From the NCBI GenBank assembly GCA_964439835.1, contig CAYTPQ010000012.1, positions 1-64,000 on the forward strand: DNA of 64,000 bases. The letters run 5' to 3'. The translations under genes and the position numbers were made by a program. Origin of the DNA: JAGNLM01 sp964439835 (GTDB lineage: Bacteria; Pseudomonadota; Gammaproteobacteria; JAABTG01). Under the pieces are notes generated by a model that searched no databases, was not told the origin of the DNA, and was given only the letters and a program-made list of their open reading frames with translations. This document shows, piece by piece, positions 1-10,197 of this stretch (positions within the stretch are counted from its first letter, which is position 1; every line of letters starts with the position of its first letter).

Positions 1-428
1 CCTACGTCGACAGCGGCACCATGGTCGACACCTGGGCGACCGTCGGCTCCTGCGCTCAGGTCGGCAAGAACGTCCACCTCTCCGGTGGCGTCGGCATCGG
101 CGGCGTGCTGGAGCCGGTGCAGGCCCGCCCCACCATCATCGAGGACAACTGCTTCATCGGCGCCCGCTCGGAAGTGGTGGAGGGGGTCATCGTGGGCGAG
201 GGCTCAGTGATCTCGATGGGGGTCTTCATCGGTCAGAGCACCCGCATCTACAACCGGGAGACCGGCGAGATCAGCTACGGCCGGGTGCCGCCCGGCTCGG
301 TGGTGGTCTCCGGCAGCCTGCCCTCGGCCGACGGCAAGTACAGCCTCTACGCCGCCGTGATCGTGAAGCAGGTCGACGAGCGGACCCGGGGCAAGGTGGG
401 CATCAACGAGCTGCTGCGGAATATCTGA
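1..428 (+). CDS. dapD: Tetrahydrodipicolinate N-succinyltransferase, C-terminal half (5' end outside window)
   Basis: DapD transfers succinyl from succinyl-CoA to 2,3,4,5-tetrahydrodipicolinate in the succinylase branch of lysine and diaminopimelate synthesis, in the cytoplasm. The reading frame is open from base 3, before the first ATG, so the gene enters from the left edge; about 142 of the family's usual 270-odd residues are visible. The visible part is the left-handed beta-helix (hexapeptide repeats such as IGKNVHLSGG-like and IIEDNCFIGARSEV) and the C-terminal segment ending GKVGINELLRNI, which is close to the E. coli protein throughout. The next gene runs on the other strand, so dapD ends its transcription unit here. 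The identification is firm; only the true start is unseen. Confidence 0.96.
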   Translation, partial: YVDSGTMVDTWATVGSCAQVGKNVHLSGGVGIGGVLEPVQARPTIIEDNCFIGARSEVVEGVIVGEGSVISMGVFIGQSTRIYNRETGEISYGRVPPGSVVVSGSLPSADGKYSLYAAVIVKQVDERTRGKVGINELLRNI

Positions 429-446
429 ACGCGTCGCGGCCTGTTT

Positions 447-566
447 CACCGCAGAGGCGCAGAGACGATCGATTGTTGCCTCAGACCGGGTTGACGGGTT
501 CGAGGTGGCGGCTTGGGCAGAGTCTCCCTGATCAAGCCTACTTCGCGCCTCTGCGCCTCTGCGGTG
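447..566. repeat. Inverted repeat, 18-bp perfect arms, downstream of dapD
   Basis: CACCGCAGAGGCGCAGAG at 447-464 is the exact reverse complement of 549-566; the spacer is 84 bp. The same word recurs as a single degenerate arm at 54998-55022. The structure lies between convergent dapD and the lipoprotein gene. It resembles a small non-coding mobile or MITE-like element rather than a simple terminator, because the spacer is long and there is no T-tract. Confidence 0.6.
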
Positions 567-600
567 ACGACCTCAAGAGCGTAGAACCCGGTCGAAGGCT

Positions 601-1039
601 TCAAGGCCGCCGGGGCGCCGCTTCGGGCCCCTGGGTGGATTGCGGCTTGCACAGCACCCGCGGGATCCCGTCGGCGACGTACCAGCGCTTGGCCTTCTCG
701 TCGTACCACCAGGTCTGGGGCTCACTCGCCTCCCGCACCACGCCGGTGTCGATCTCGACGTAGGCGATCAGAGCCCGCACGCGCGCCTCGTCCAGATTGT
801 CTCCGAACTGCACGTCGCGCGGCTGGAAGCTGCTGACGCGGAGATCCGTGCGCGGCACGCACGGCGGCGGCGGGGGATCTCCCGGCCGTGGCCGGATGGC
901 GCTGGCGGCGGTGTCGTAGTAGGCCCAGCGAAGCGCCGACCCGTAGTTGCGCAGGGCCAGGTCGAAGTCCATGGTCCGGGCGGTCTCCTGCAGGGCGCAG
1001 GCGGCGAGGCCCAGCGGGGCCAGCAGCAACACCACCAGC

Positions 1040-1047
<8 letters not shown>
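601..1047 (-). CDS. Predicted lipoprotein, unknown function
   Basis: The protein has 148 residues from the ATG at 1047, reading MNKLVVLLLAPLGLAACALQ at its N-terminus: a lipoprotein signal peptide with an L-A-A-C lipobox, so it should be exported and lipid-anchored. The rest is soluble, with a Pro-rich stretch (PRPGDPPPPP) in the middle and a Trp/Tyr-rich C-terminal part (TWWYDEKAKRWYV) that looks like a small beta-sheet repeat. The start was chosen because it gives a canonical signal peptide and overlaps the ilvD stop codon by 8 bp, suggesting co-transcription and translational coupling with ilvD. I do not recognise a named family with certainty; the length and final WYV pattern suggest a small envelope protein. 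Confidence 0.75.
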
Positions 1048-2722
<1,675 letters not shown>

Positions 2723-2795
2723 GGGGCTCCCTGCGGCTGGGCGGTGGGCGAGTGAATGGGGATTTTACCCGGCCCTGGGGGCCTCTCGCGAATCG

Positions 2796-2868
2796 GAGCC
2801 TGTGAAGAAATCGCCCGCCGCCCCGGGGTCCTGCTCGAAGGCCGTCGCGATGATCTCTTCACAGGCTC
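2796..2868. repeat. Inverted repeat between ilvD and the imuC 3' end
   Basis: GAGCCTGTGAAGA at 2796-2808 pairs perfectly with TCTTCACAGGCTC at 2856-2868, around a 47-bp spacer. The right arm overlaps the imuC stop codon. The left arm, extended to GAGCCTGTGAAGAAATCGCCC (2796-2816), recurs with one mismatch on the opposite strand at 43353-43373, so this is a dispersed word, not only a local hairpin. It may serve as a terminator for the mutasome operon, but it has no T-tract. Confidence 0.5.
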
Positions 2869-3689
2869 AGCCGAAGTCGCGCGAGGGCGCGTGCAGCGCA
2901 CCGATCAGGCCGCTCAGGTCCTCGAGCCGCCGCGCGACCACGTGGACCACCGCCCCCTCGCGCTCCACCGTACCCACCACCCCCAGCAGGCGGGACGCGA
3001 GTAACGCTGGGCGCTGGCGCTCGGCGAGGCGCGACCAGACCACCAGGTTCAGGGTGCCGGTCTCGTCCTCCAGGGTCACGAAGGTCACGCCCGAGGCGGT
3101 GCCGGGCCGCTGGCGGCAGGTCACCAGGCCGGCGGTGCGCACCGGTGACCCGTGGGCGAGCCCGTTGACCGTGGCGGCTGGCAGCAGGCGCCGCCGGCGG
3201 AGGTGCGGGCGCAGGAGTGCCAGCGGGTGCCGGCCAAGGGTGAGCCCGAGGGAGGCGTAATCGGCCAGCAGGTCCGCGGCCTCCCTGGGCACTGGCAGCG
3301 CAGGCTGAGCCTCCCGGAGCGGCGCCCCGACCAGCAGCGGCGGCGGCTCGGCCACGCCGAGGACCGCCCAGCGCGCCCGGTGCCGGTCCCCGGCGAGGCC
3401 CGCAAGCGCCCCCGCCGCGGCCAGGGCCTCCAGGTCCCGACGCCCGATGCGCGCGCTTCGCCCCAGGTCGTCCACGTCCCGGAACGGCGCCGCCGCGCGC
3501 GCCTCGACCAGCCGCCGCGCCGCCGCCCGCGAGAGCCTCTTCACCATCCGCAGCCCCAGCCTCAAGGCAGGCCCGATCAAAGGGGTCAGACTCGATTGAT
3601 CGCGCGCGATCCAAACAGTATGAGCCCCGTTTTAGGGGGCCCACCCGGCGACCAAGGGGGGTGGCCCCCATGGGACCGGGTGGGGGGGG
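2867..3689 (-). CDS. imuC: ImuC (DnaE2) error-prone polymerase, C-terminal part after the insertion
   Basis: This is the 3' part of the interrupted DnaE2-type polymerase gene. The host-like coding starts near 3573 with PALRLGLRMVKRLSRAAARR, the helix-hairpin-helix region of DnaE2, and continues through an OB-fold (VTFVTLEDETGTLNLVVW) to LHAPSRDFG. About 235 residues are encoded, and with the roughly 798 host-like residues on the other side of the insertion this gives about 1033, the normal DnaE2 length. The frame is open without a stop from 2867 through the repeat to the run of N at 3690. The nearest start codon in frame is a TTG inside the repeat (3580), probably not a real start. Whether it is joined in frame to the upstream part depends on the true gap size. 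Confidence 0.75.
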
Positions 3690-3797
3690 NNNNNNNNNNC
3701 AAAGGGGTCAGACTCGATTGATCGCGCGCGATCAATCGAGTCTGACCCCTTTGATCGGGCGCCAACGCGGAATCAATGGTGTCTGACCCTATTGATC
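3574..3797. repeat. Palindromic repeat insertion inside imuC, containing an assembly gap
   Basis: The insertion lies between the host-like coding on either side. It contains an arm at 3574-3611 (GATCAAAGGGGTCAGACTCG and on), a perfect 54-nt palindrome without loop at 3700-3753 whose half begins CAAAGGGGTCAGACTCGATT, and a third arm at 3771-3797 related to ATCAATGGTGTCTGACCC. Ten N at 3690-3699 follow a run of G, so the gap size is unknown and the perfect palindrome could be partly an assembly product. Related arms occur at 19371-19434 and 47814-47878. The word GGGGTCAGAC is typical of REP-like palindromes mobilised by REP-associated tyrosine transposases; no such transposase is in the window. 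Confidence 0.8.
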
Positions 3798-6192
3798 CGG
3801 GTTCGAGGGTGCAGTCCCAGTCGCTGGCGAGGACGTCCACCGCCCGCACCTCGACGCCGTGGCGGCGGGCGTCCTGGACGATCTGGGCGGGGGCGTAGAA
3901 GCCCATGGGCTGGCTGTTCAACAAGGCCGCGGCGAAGGCCGCCGGCTCGTGGCGCTTGAGCCAGGCCGAGACGTAGACCAGCAGCGCGAAGCTGGCGGCG
4001 TGGGACTCCGGGAAGCCGTACTCGCCGAAGCCCTGGATCTGCTGGAAGATGCGCTCGGCGAACGCCTCCGGGTAGCCGCGCGCGCGCATGCCCTCGACCA
4101 GCCGGTCGCGGAAGGGGCCGAGCCCGCCCTTGCGCCGCCAGGCCGCCATCGAGCGGCGCAGCCGGTCGGCCTCCCCCGGCGTGAAGCCCGCCGCGACCAC
4201 CGCGAGCTTCATCACCTGCTCCTGGAAGATGGGCACCCCCAGGGTGCGCTCGAGCACACCCCGCACCTCCGGGCTCGGGTAGCTCACCGGCTCGAGCCCC
4301 TGCCGGCGGCGCAGGTAGGGGTGCACCATCCCGCCCTGGATCGGGCCGGGCCGCACGATGGCGACCTCGATCACCAGGTCGTAGAAGGTGGCGGGCCGCA
4401 GCCGCGGCAACATCGCCATCTGGGCCCGGGACTCGATCTGGAACACGCCCACGGTGTCGGCCCGCTGGATCATCCCGTAGACCGCCGGGTCCTCGGCCGG
4501 GAGGTTGTGCATCCCGAGCGGGTGCGGCACGCCGGTCTCCGGCGGCGGGGGCCCAGCCCAGGCGGAGCGGTAGCCGTTCACCAGGTCGAGGGCACGGTGG
4601 ATCGCCGTCAGCATACCCAGGGCGAGCAGGTCGACCTTGAGCAGGCCGAGGGCGTCCAGGTCGTCCTTGTCCCACTGGATGACCGTGCGCCCCGGCATCG
4701 CTGCGTTCTCGATCGGGACCAGGCGCGAGAGCGGCCCGCGGGCGATCACGAAGCCGCCCACGTGCTGGGAGAGGTGCCGGGGGAACCCCAGCAGGTCGCG
4801 GACCAGGCCGCGCAGGCGCTCGAGCACCGGACTCTCGGGGTCGAGGCCCGCCTCGGCGAGCCGCTCGGCCGCCATCTCCTTGCCGTCCCACCAGTAGAGG
4901 GACCTGGCCAGCCGGTCGACCTGCTCGGGGGCCAGCCCCAGCGCCCGGCCCACGTCGCGCACCGCGCTGCGCGGCCGGTAGGTGATGACCGAGGCGGCGA
5001 GCGCCGCCCGCTCCCGGCCGTACTTACCGTAGACGTACTGGATCACCTCCTCCCGGCGCTCGTGCTCGAAGTCGACGTCGATGTCGGGCGGCTCGCTACG
5101 CTCGCGCGAGACGAAGCGCTCGAACAGCATCTCCGTGCGCGCCGGGTCGACCTCGGTGATCCCGAGGCAGAAGCAGACCGCGGAGTTCGCGGCCGAGCCC
5201 CGGCCCTGGCACAGGATCCCGCGGCCGCGGGCGAAGCGGACGATGTCGTGGACGGTGAGGAAGTACGGCTCGTAGGCGAGCTCGGCGATCAGGGCCAGCT
5301 CGTGCTCCACCAGCCGCCGCACGCGCTCGGGTGCGCCGCCCGGCCAGCGGGTGCGCATCCCCTCCTCGGTCAGCCGGCGCAGGTGGCCCGTCGGGGTCTC
5401 GCCCGGGGGCACCAGCTCCTCGGGGTACTCGTAGCGCAGACTCTCCAGGGAGAAGGCGCAGCGCCCGGCGACCTCCAGGGACTCGGCCAGGAGCCCGGGC
5501 GGGTAGAGGCGGGCGAGCGTCTCCCGGGGGCGCAGGTGGCGCTCGCCGTTGGGGTGCAGGGCGTGGCCCGCCTCCGCCAGCGGCACCCCCAGGCGGATGG
5601 CGGTGAGGGTGTCCTGCAGGGCCCGGCGGCCGCGCACGTGCATGTGCACGTCGCCCGCGGCGACCGCCGGCAGGCCGGCGGCCGCGGCAAGGGCCCGGCA
5701 GTGGGCGAGCCAGCCGCGGTCGTCGGCGCCCCGGCAGAGCTCGACCGCGAGCCAGGACCGCCCCGGGAAGCGCTCGGCCAGCCGGCGGGCCCCCTCCGCA
5801 GTCGTCTGCCGGTCGGGAAGCAGGAGGGCGAGGCAGCCCGGCAGGCCATCGGCGAGGTCCCCCCACCCCAGCCGGTAGCCCCCCTTCCCGGCCTCCCGCC
5901 GGCCGCGGGTGATCAGGGCCGAGAGGTGGCCGTAGCCGTCCCGGTCGGTGGCGAGCAGCACCAGGGGCGGGCCGTCGGCGAGCCGCACCTCGCTGCCGAT
6001 CAGGAGCTTCAGGCCCGCGGCCTTCGCCGCCCCGTGGGCCCGCACCACCCCGGCGAGCGAGCACTCGTCGGTCAGGGCCAGCGCCGCGTAGCCGAGCCGT
6101 GCCGCCCGCTCCAACAGCTCCTCGGGGTGCGAGGCGCCCCGCAGGAAGGTGAAGTTGCTGACACAGTGCAGCTCGGCGTAGGGCGGGGACAC
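3700..6192 (-). CDS. imuC: ImuC (DnaE2) error-prone DNA polymerase III alpha-like subunit, main body
   Basis: ImuC is the catalytic polymerase of the ImuA-ImuB-ImuC translesion complex used in damage-induced mutagenesis. The N-terminal PHP domain is seen in YAELHCVSNFTFLRGASHP, and the polymerase active site in ERSEPPDIDVDFEHERREEV, followed by VFQIESRAQMAMLPRLRP and the fingers region. Homology runs to ASDWDCTLEPG near 3799, then the frame continues through repeat sequence up to the gap. The start is uncertain: GTG at 6192 puts YAELH near the N-terminus as in the family; a TTG at 6225 adds 11 residues. A small inverted-repeat element (6224-6298) sits just upstream, replacing whatever linked it to imuB. 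The gene is either interrupted or carries an in-frame insertion near residue 798. Confidence 0.85.
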
Positions 6193-6223
6193 TAGCAGCT
6201 CGACCCTGTCAGGTCGTAAGCAC

Positions 6224-6298
6224 AACCACTAAGGACACAAAGAACACCAAGTTTTTAATTACATTAATAAGTTAGTGTTCTTCGTGCTCTTAGTGGTT
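6224..6298. repeat. AT-rich inverted-repeat element between imuB and imuC
   Basis: AACCACTAAGGACACAAAGA at 6224 onward (arm to 6247) matches the reverse complement of 6275-6298 at 21 of 24 positions; the 27-bp loop is nearly all A and T, against a host of about 70% GC. The element fills most of the gap between the imuB stop (6317) and the imuC start. The word CACTAAGGACAC resembles small dispersed elements common in draft proteobacterial genomes. It could terminate or attenuate transcription into imuC. Confidence 0.65.
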
Positions 6299-6316
6299 TA
6301 TTAGTTTTCTTGACTT

Positions 6317-7753
6317 TTACCCAAATAACCCATGCAGGAACCAGCCGTGGGGCGGGCGGCGGTCCCGGTAGACCCAGAGGCGCTCGCCGGCCTCGCTCTC
6401 GGCGACGTAGTAGTCACGGGCGACGTCGTGGCCGTCCCACCAGCCGCCCTCGATTCGCTCGGGACCCTCCCGCAGGGCGAGCGCCCCACTCCAACGGGGC
6501 CGATCGCCGGGGGCGTCGAGCGCCCGCGGCGTTTCCAGGATCCAGAGGGGCCGCCGGCCGGGGCCCAGCGGTCCTGCCCCCTTGCCCCCCACGCCAGGAG
6601 ACCAGGCCCGCTCCGGACGGTGGTCCGGGACCAGGGTCAGGCCGAAGACCGCCTCCGGCCCCAAGCGGGCCCGGAGACGATCGACCAGCTGCTGCCAGTC
6701 CTCCTCCGAGCGCCCCACCTCCGGGAACAGCTCAAGGCTGCGCCCTGCCAGGGGGACGACCCGCCCCGCCTTCAGGGCGACGGACTCCACGGGGGACGGG
6801 AGGGGGAGGCCCTGGAGGCGCTCGCGCAGGAGCAGCTGCAGGTGGCGACCGTCACGGGAAGGGGCCGCCAGGCCGACGGCCTGTCGGGTCGCCGGGCCCC
6901 GCGGGTGCTCGAGCACAACGGTCACCCGCTCGATCCCCCCGCCCACCGCCTGCAGGTAGCCCACCAGGTCCAGGACCAGCCGGTTCAGGGGGAAGAGGAG
7001 CCCCTCGACCGCCGTCACCTCGCCCGGCAAGCGCAGGCGGGCCGAGAAGGCCCGCGGCGGCACCCACGGCACCCGCGGATCGGGCGCCAGACCCAGCGCC
7101 CGGTCCATCAGGTCGACCACGCCTGTCCCCACGCGACGCCCGAGCTCGGCCCGCGGCAGCCCCAGCAGGTCCCCCAGGGAGCAGACCCCCAGCCCGGCCA
7201 GGGCATCGAGGGCCTCGGACGCCAGGTCCATACAGGCCAGCGGCAGGGGCGCCAGGCACTCCCGCAGGGAGCCGCCGTCCGCCACCGCCCCCTCCGCACC
7301 CGCACGGGCCAAGAGCCAGGCCCCCGTCGGCGTCGGGGCCACCGCCAGGACCGGTTGGTAACCCAGCCCTGTCAGCCCTGAATCGACGGCCCCCCGGAGT
7401 GCCCCGATCCCCCCGAAGAGGCCCAGGCTGCGGCCCACCTCCAGGAGGAGCCCTTGCCCGGCCACCAGGCTGACAAATGATGTGAACTGTATCGCCCAAC
7501 TAGCCGTGTTAAATAGAGACGACTTCTCCAGCGCGGTATCACGCTCCAGGACCCGCAGGTCCGGCGCCAGGGCCCAGGCCGCCGGCAGACTCAGACCGAG
7601 CCGGACCCCCCGGTCCCGGGCAGCGCTGTTACAGGCGACCAGGCGCCGACGCGCGCCCCGCCCCTCCGCCACAGCGACCGGCAACGCTGGGGCGACGCTC
7701 CGGGCGAAGACGTCGAGCGCCAGGTTCGGCAGGTAGGCCGCAAGCCACAGCAC
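6317..7753 (-). CDS. imuB: ImuB, inactive Y-family polymerase-like mutasome hub
   Basis: ImuB bridges ImuA, the ImuC polymerase and the sliding clamp in the mutasome. The 478-residue protein begins with the ImuB-type sequence LWLAAYLPNLALDVFAR and continues with a Y-family palm and little-finger fold (LLLEVGRSLGLFGG; ARAGAEGAVADG; LAGLGVCSLGDLLGLPRAEL). The acidic residues that bind metal in active Y-family polymerases are not seen at the expected places, in line with the family being non-catalytic. The start is GTG (7753), 13 bp after the imuA stop. It belongs to the lexA-imuA-imuB-imuC operon and should be LexA-repressed. Confidence 0.9.
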   Translation of the reverse strand: MLWLAAYLPNLALDVFARSVAPALPVAVAEGRGARRRLVACNSAARDRGVRLGLSLPAAWALAPDLRVLERDTALEKSSLFNTASWAIQFTSFVSLVAGQGLLLEVGRSLGLFGGIGALRGAVDSGLTGLGYQPVLAVAPTPTGAWLLARAGAEGAVADGGSLRECLAPLPLACMDLASEALDALAGLGVCSLGDLLGLPRAELGRRVGTGVVDLMDRALGLAPDPRVPWVPPRAFSARLRLPGEVTAVEGLLFPLNRLVLDLVGYLQAVGGGIERVTVVLEHPRGPATRQAVGLAAPSRDGRHLQLLLRERLQGLPLPSPVESVALKAGRVVPLAGRSLELFPEVGRSEEDWQQLVDRLRARLGPEAVFGLTLVPDHRPERAWSPGVGGKGAGPLGPGRRPLWILETPRALDAPGDRPRWSGALALREGPERIEGGWWDGHDVARDYYVAESEAGERLWVYRDRRPPHGWFLHGLFG

Positions 7754-7766
7754 CGACGCCGCCTCC

Positions 7767-8387
7767 TCACCCGAGAGGCACCAGGAACCGGCCGGAGGGG
7801 CTGCGTCCCCGGCACTTCAGCAGGCGGACGGCCAGGGCCTGCCCTGCGGGCTCCAGCAACAGGCGCAGACGGGCCGGCGAGGGCGCGCCGGCCTGGCGGT
7901 CGGACCGGAACAGGATCGCCAGCGTCCGGCCCTCTTCGGCGGCCAGCTGGAGGCGGCGCAGGGCCCGGTCGTCCACCGCGTTCTCCAGCGGCCAGGCCAG
8001 GACCGCCCCGCACAGCCCCGAGCGCAGGGACTGCTCCGCCGCCCAGAGGGCGTCTCCCGCCGCCGCCCGGACCACCAGCAGCCGGCCGAGGTCGAGCCCA
8101 CCCCCTACCAGTGCCGGCGCGTAGGGGACGTGGGGGGGATCGACCCAGGCGCTCGGGCGGCCCTGCCGGGAGAGGTGCGCCAGCGCCGGCAACAGGAGGC
8201 TCACCTCGCCGATCCCGGCGTGTCCGGTCAGCACCTCCACCAGGGCCCCCTGGGGCCACCCCCCGCCCGGCAGGGCCCCGTCGAGGTCCACCCGTCCCGT
8301 CGGCACTACCGCAGCGGGCGCAACCGGTCCGCCACGACCGCGCCACAGGTCAGGGTGTCGGAGGAGGCTTTCGAGGGATCCCGTCAT
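7767..8387 (-). CDS. imuA: ImuA, RecA/SulA-like mutasome protein
   Basis: ImuA is the RecA-like accessory protein of the translesion mutasome. The 206-residue protein has the family opening (hydrophobic VDLDGALPGGGWPQGALVEV), a degenerate Walker-A region GHAGIGEVSLLLPAL, a Walker-B-like LCGAVLAWP, and a C-terminal region ending GRSPSGRFLVPLG. It lies 49 bp after lexA and 13 bp before imuB in one operon, the classic arrangement. Regulation should be by LexA at the box upstream of lexA; I see no second SOS box in the 49-bp lexA-imuA spacer. Confidence 0.88.
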   Translation of the reverse strand: MTGSLESLLRHPDLWRGRGGPVAPAAVVPTGRVDLDGALPGGGWPQGALVEVLTGHAGIGEVSLLLPALAHLSRQGRPSAWVDPPHVPYAPALVGGGLDLGRLLVVRAAAGDALWAAEQSLRSGLCGAVLAWPLENAVDDRALRRLQLAAEEGRTLAILFRSDRQAGAPSPARLRLLLEPAGQALAVRLLKCRGRSPSGRFLVPLG

Positions 8388-8436
8388 CGGCGCGCAGGAC
8401 CGGGAAGCGGCGGACTCCGAGGGTCGAGCCTCGCCG

Positions 8437-9039
8437 CTACAGCACCTCGCCGTTGCGGACCAGCCCCACCCCTAGCCCCTCGATGACGAGGGGCTGGCGC
8501 TCCAGGTCCACCTCGATCGGGGCAAAATCGGGATTGGCGGGCAGGAGCCAGGCCCGGCGCCCTTCCCGCCGCAGGCGCTTGACGGTGACCTCGTCCTCCA
8601 AGCGGACCACCACGACGCGCCCGTCCTCGGCCTCCGGCGTGCGGTGCACGGCCAGCAGGTCCCCGTCCAGGATCCCTGCGTCTCGCATGCTCATCCCCCG
8701 CACCCGCAGGAGGTAGTCCGCCCGCGGCCGGAACAGATCGGGATCGAGCTGATAGCGGGCCTCGATGTGCTCCTGGGCCAGGAGGGGGCTGCCCGCCGCG
8801 ACCCGTCCCACTACCGGCAGGCCCGAGCCGCCGCGCAGGCGGATACCGCGGGAGGCCCCCGCCAGAACCTCTACGGCGCCCTTGCGCGCCAGCGCCCGCA
8901 GGTGCTCCTCCGCGGCGTTCACCGAACGGAAACCCATGGCCGCCGCGATCTCGGACCGGGTCGGCGGAAGACCGCGCTCCCGGACGAAGTCCTGGATGAA
9001 CTGAAGCACAGCTTGCTGTCTCGGCGTCAGGTCGGGCAT
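8437..9039 (-). CDS. lexA: LexA repressor, SOS regulator
   Basis: LexA represses SOS genes until RecA filaments stimulate its self-cleavage. The 200-residue protein shows the N-terminal winged helix (residues 1-68, with PPTRSEIAAAMGFRSVNAAE as recognition region), the Ala82-Gly83 cleavage bond in GRVAAGSP, and the catalytic pair Ser117 (RGMSMRD) and Lys154 (VTVKRLRR), at nearly the E. coli spacing. The start ATG at 9039 follows a strong GGAGGGG ribosome binding site. It heads the imuA-imuB-imuC operon and has its own SOS box 15 bp upstream, so the operon is autoregulated. Confidence 0.97.
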   Translation of the reverse strand: MPDLTPRQQAVLQFIQDFVRERGLPPTRSEIAAAMGFRSVNAAEEHLRALARKGAVEVLAGASRGIRLRGGSGLPVVGRVAAGSPLLAQEHIEARYQLDPDLFRPRADYLLRVRGMSMRDAGILDGDLLAVHRTPEAEDGRVVVVRLEDEVTVKRLRREGRRAWLLPANPDFAPIEVDLERQPLVIEGLGVGLVRNGEVL

Positions 9040-9053
9040 GGCCCCTCCGGATA

Positions 9054-9069
9054 CTGTAAATATATACAG
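9054..9069. promoter_or_regulatory. LexA (SOS) box
   Basis: CTGTAAATATATACAG matches the gammaproteobacterial CTGT-N8-ACAG LexA operator with an AT-only core. It lies between lexA (minus strand, start 9039) and the divergent small gene at 9171. On the minus strand a promoter can be read as TTGCGT (9086-9081), a 16-bp spacer and TATATT (9064-9059), so the -10 element lies inside the operator, which fits direct repression. Confidence 0.95.
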
Positions 9070-9170
9070 ACTACCGGCGAACGCAAGCGCCGGTTGCGGA
9101 CTTCACGAATCCGCAACAGAGCGTCCTTATCCTGCCGATAACCCTTACAGAGGTTGCCGAGGAGCCACCC

Positions 9171-9401
9171 ATGTCCAGAACACCCGCCGACCCCCGTCAT
9201 TCCCTGGACGCCCTCGTCCGGGGCGCCACCGCCGGCCTCGATCCCCACCAGATCGAGGACCTGACCCGCTACCTGGAGCGCCGTCTGACAGCGATGGGCG
9301 ACGAGGGCGACTGCGCCTACGAGCGGGCCATGGGCAAGGTCTACCTCCAGATCATTGGCGAGCTCCGCAAACCCGCGCCGGCTTCACTGCCCCACAGCTG
9401 A
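9171..9401 (+). CDS. Small hypothetical protein divergent from lexA
   Basis: The protein has 76 residues, is rich in charged residues and probably helical (DPHQIEDLTRYLERRLTAMG; YERAMGKVYLQIIGELRK), with no signal peptide or membrane segment. The ATG at 9171 has a GAGGAG ribosome binding site about 7 bp upstream. I do not recognise a family. It shares the 131-bp intergenic region containing the LexA box with lexA, so it may be part of the SOS regulon, but the box is about 100 bp from its start and I see no clear promoter for it. Confidence 0.6.
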   Translation: MSRTPADPRHSLDALVRGATAGLDPHQIEDLTRYLERRLTAMGDEGDCAYERAMGKVYLQIIGELRKPAPASLPHS

Positions 9402-9778
9402 CCTCTTCGTTCAGCCTTCACTGCGCCGGAACGCCCCGCACCGTCGGAAGCGTCAAGTTTCCGACACAAAAAAGGCACGGCTCCAGACGCTCTCCCCTTG
9501 ACGCCCTCCGGCCGAGTCTCGGCCCTGACTCTCTCCTGACCTGATAGTTGCCTTGTTTAGCTCACAGCCCGCGCGAACTAAAGAGTTGGATTTCAGTTTT
9601 TAAATTAGTTATAGATTACATATAATCCTTTTTATCATTATTTGTTGCTCGATAGATACACCGTATCTTCCTCGCATGTCTTGCGCCGCCCGTCACAAGA
9701 ACCCATCGGGAACTTGTCACCCCTCTCCCAGTCCATTAGAATATTCTTACCTTCTTACGGAACTGAGGGGAATTCACC
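9402..9778. other. Intergenic region with an AT-rich promoter island
   Basis: There is no gene in these 377 bp. Bases 9570-9660 are strikingly AT-rich against the window. A good sigma70-like pair is TTTAAA (9599-9604), a 16-bp spacer and TATAAT (9621-9626), reading toward the small membrane protein at 9779 and implying a leader of about 145 nt. An inverted word GTCGGAA / TTCCGAC lies near 9445-9465. Confidence 0.5.
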
Positions 9779-10024
9779 ATGCTGTACCTATTTCTCGGAT
9801 TCGCTTCGGCGGCGCTCTTCGGGATTGGCGTCGCCACGCTGTATGGCTCCGACGCCTTGCTGGGCCTGCCCTGGGTGGATCATGTTTTCTGGGCGCTGAT
9901 CTTCGCGGGCGCCGTTCTGGCCGCCCTCGAGAACGTGCCGGACCTCTGGTGCCGGCTGTGCCAGCGGGTGTCGGGCGTTCTGACCTTCTGCGCGCGCCGG
10001 ACCTGCGGCGAGGCGGCGGCGTAG
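9779..10024 (+). CDS. Small two-helix membrane protein, unknown function
   Basis: The protein has 81 residues with two predicted membrane helices (YLFLGFASAALFGIGVATLY and VFWALIFAGAVLAALENV), a cytosolic-type loop between them, and a C-terminal tail with four cysteines (WCRLCQ; FCARRTC). The ATG is preceded by GAGGGG, the leader carries a recognisable promoter at 9599-9626, and a Rho-independent terminator follows at 10161-10189, so it is a well-defined single-gene unit. The paired cysteines could bind a metal or be redox active. I do not recognise a family. Confidence 0.65.
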   Translation: MLYLFLGFASAALFGIGVATLYGSDALLGLPWVDHVFWALIFAGAVLAALENVPDLWCRLCQRVSGVLTFCARRTCGEAAA

Positions 10025-10160
10025 GCCGCTCGCCCCGACCCCCAGCCCGGCCGGCGCCAGCGGCGCGGTAGGCCGATGTCCCGGGCGGAGGCCCCAGCCG
10101 GCCGCCCGCTCCGAATCAAGGAGACGGCAGCAAGCAGCGGGGCACGGACGCCCGTTTGCC

Positions 10161-10189
10161 CGGGAGGCAGTACGCCTCCCGTTTTTTTT
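10161..10189 (+). terminator. Rho-independent terminator
   Basis: CGGGAGGC / GCCTCCCG form a perfect 8-bp stem around an AGTAC loop (10161-10181), followed directly by eight T. It reads on the plus strand and ends the small membrane protein transcript; it also separates it from the convergent thioredoxin gene ending at 10198. Confidence 0.92.
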
Positions 10190-10197
10190 CCTCAGGT

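Noticed and set aside
3859..6195. Plus-strand open frame of 778 codons opposite imuC
   Set aside because: Antisense shadow of a very GC-rich gene; composition is Gln/Arg/His/Gly-rich without any domain, while the minus strand is clear DnaE2.
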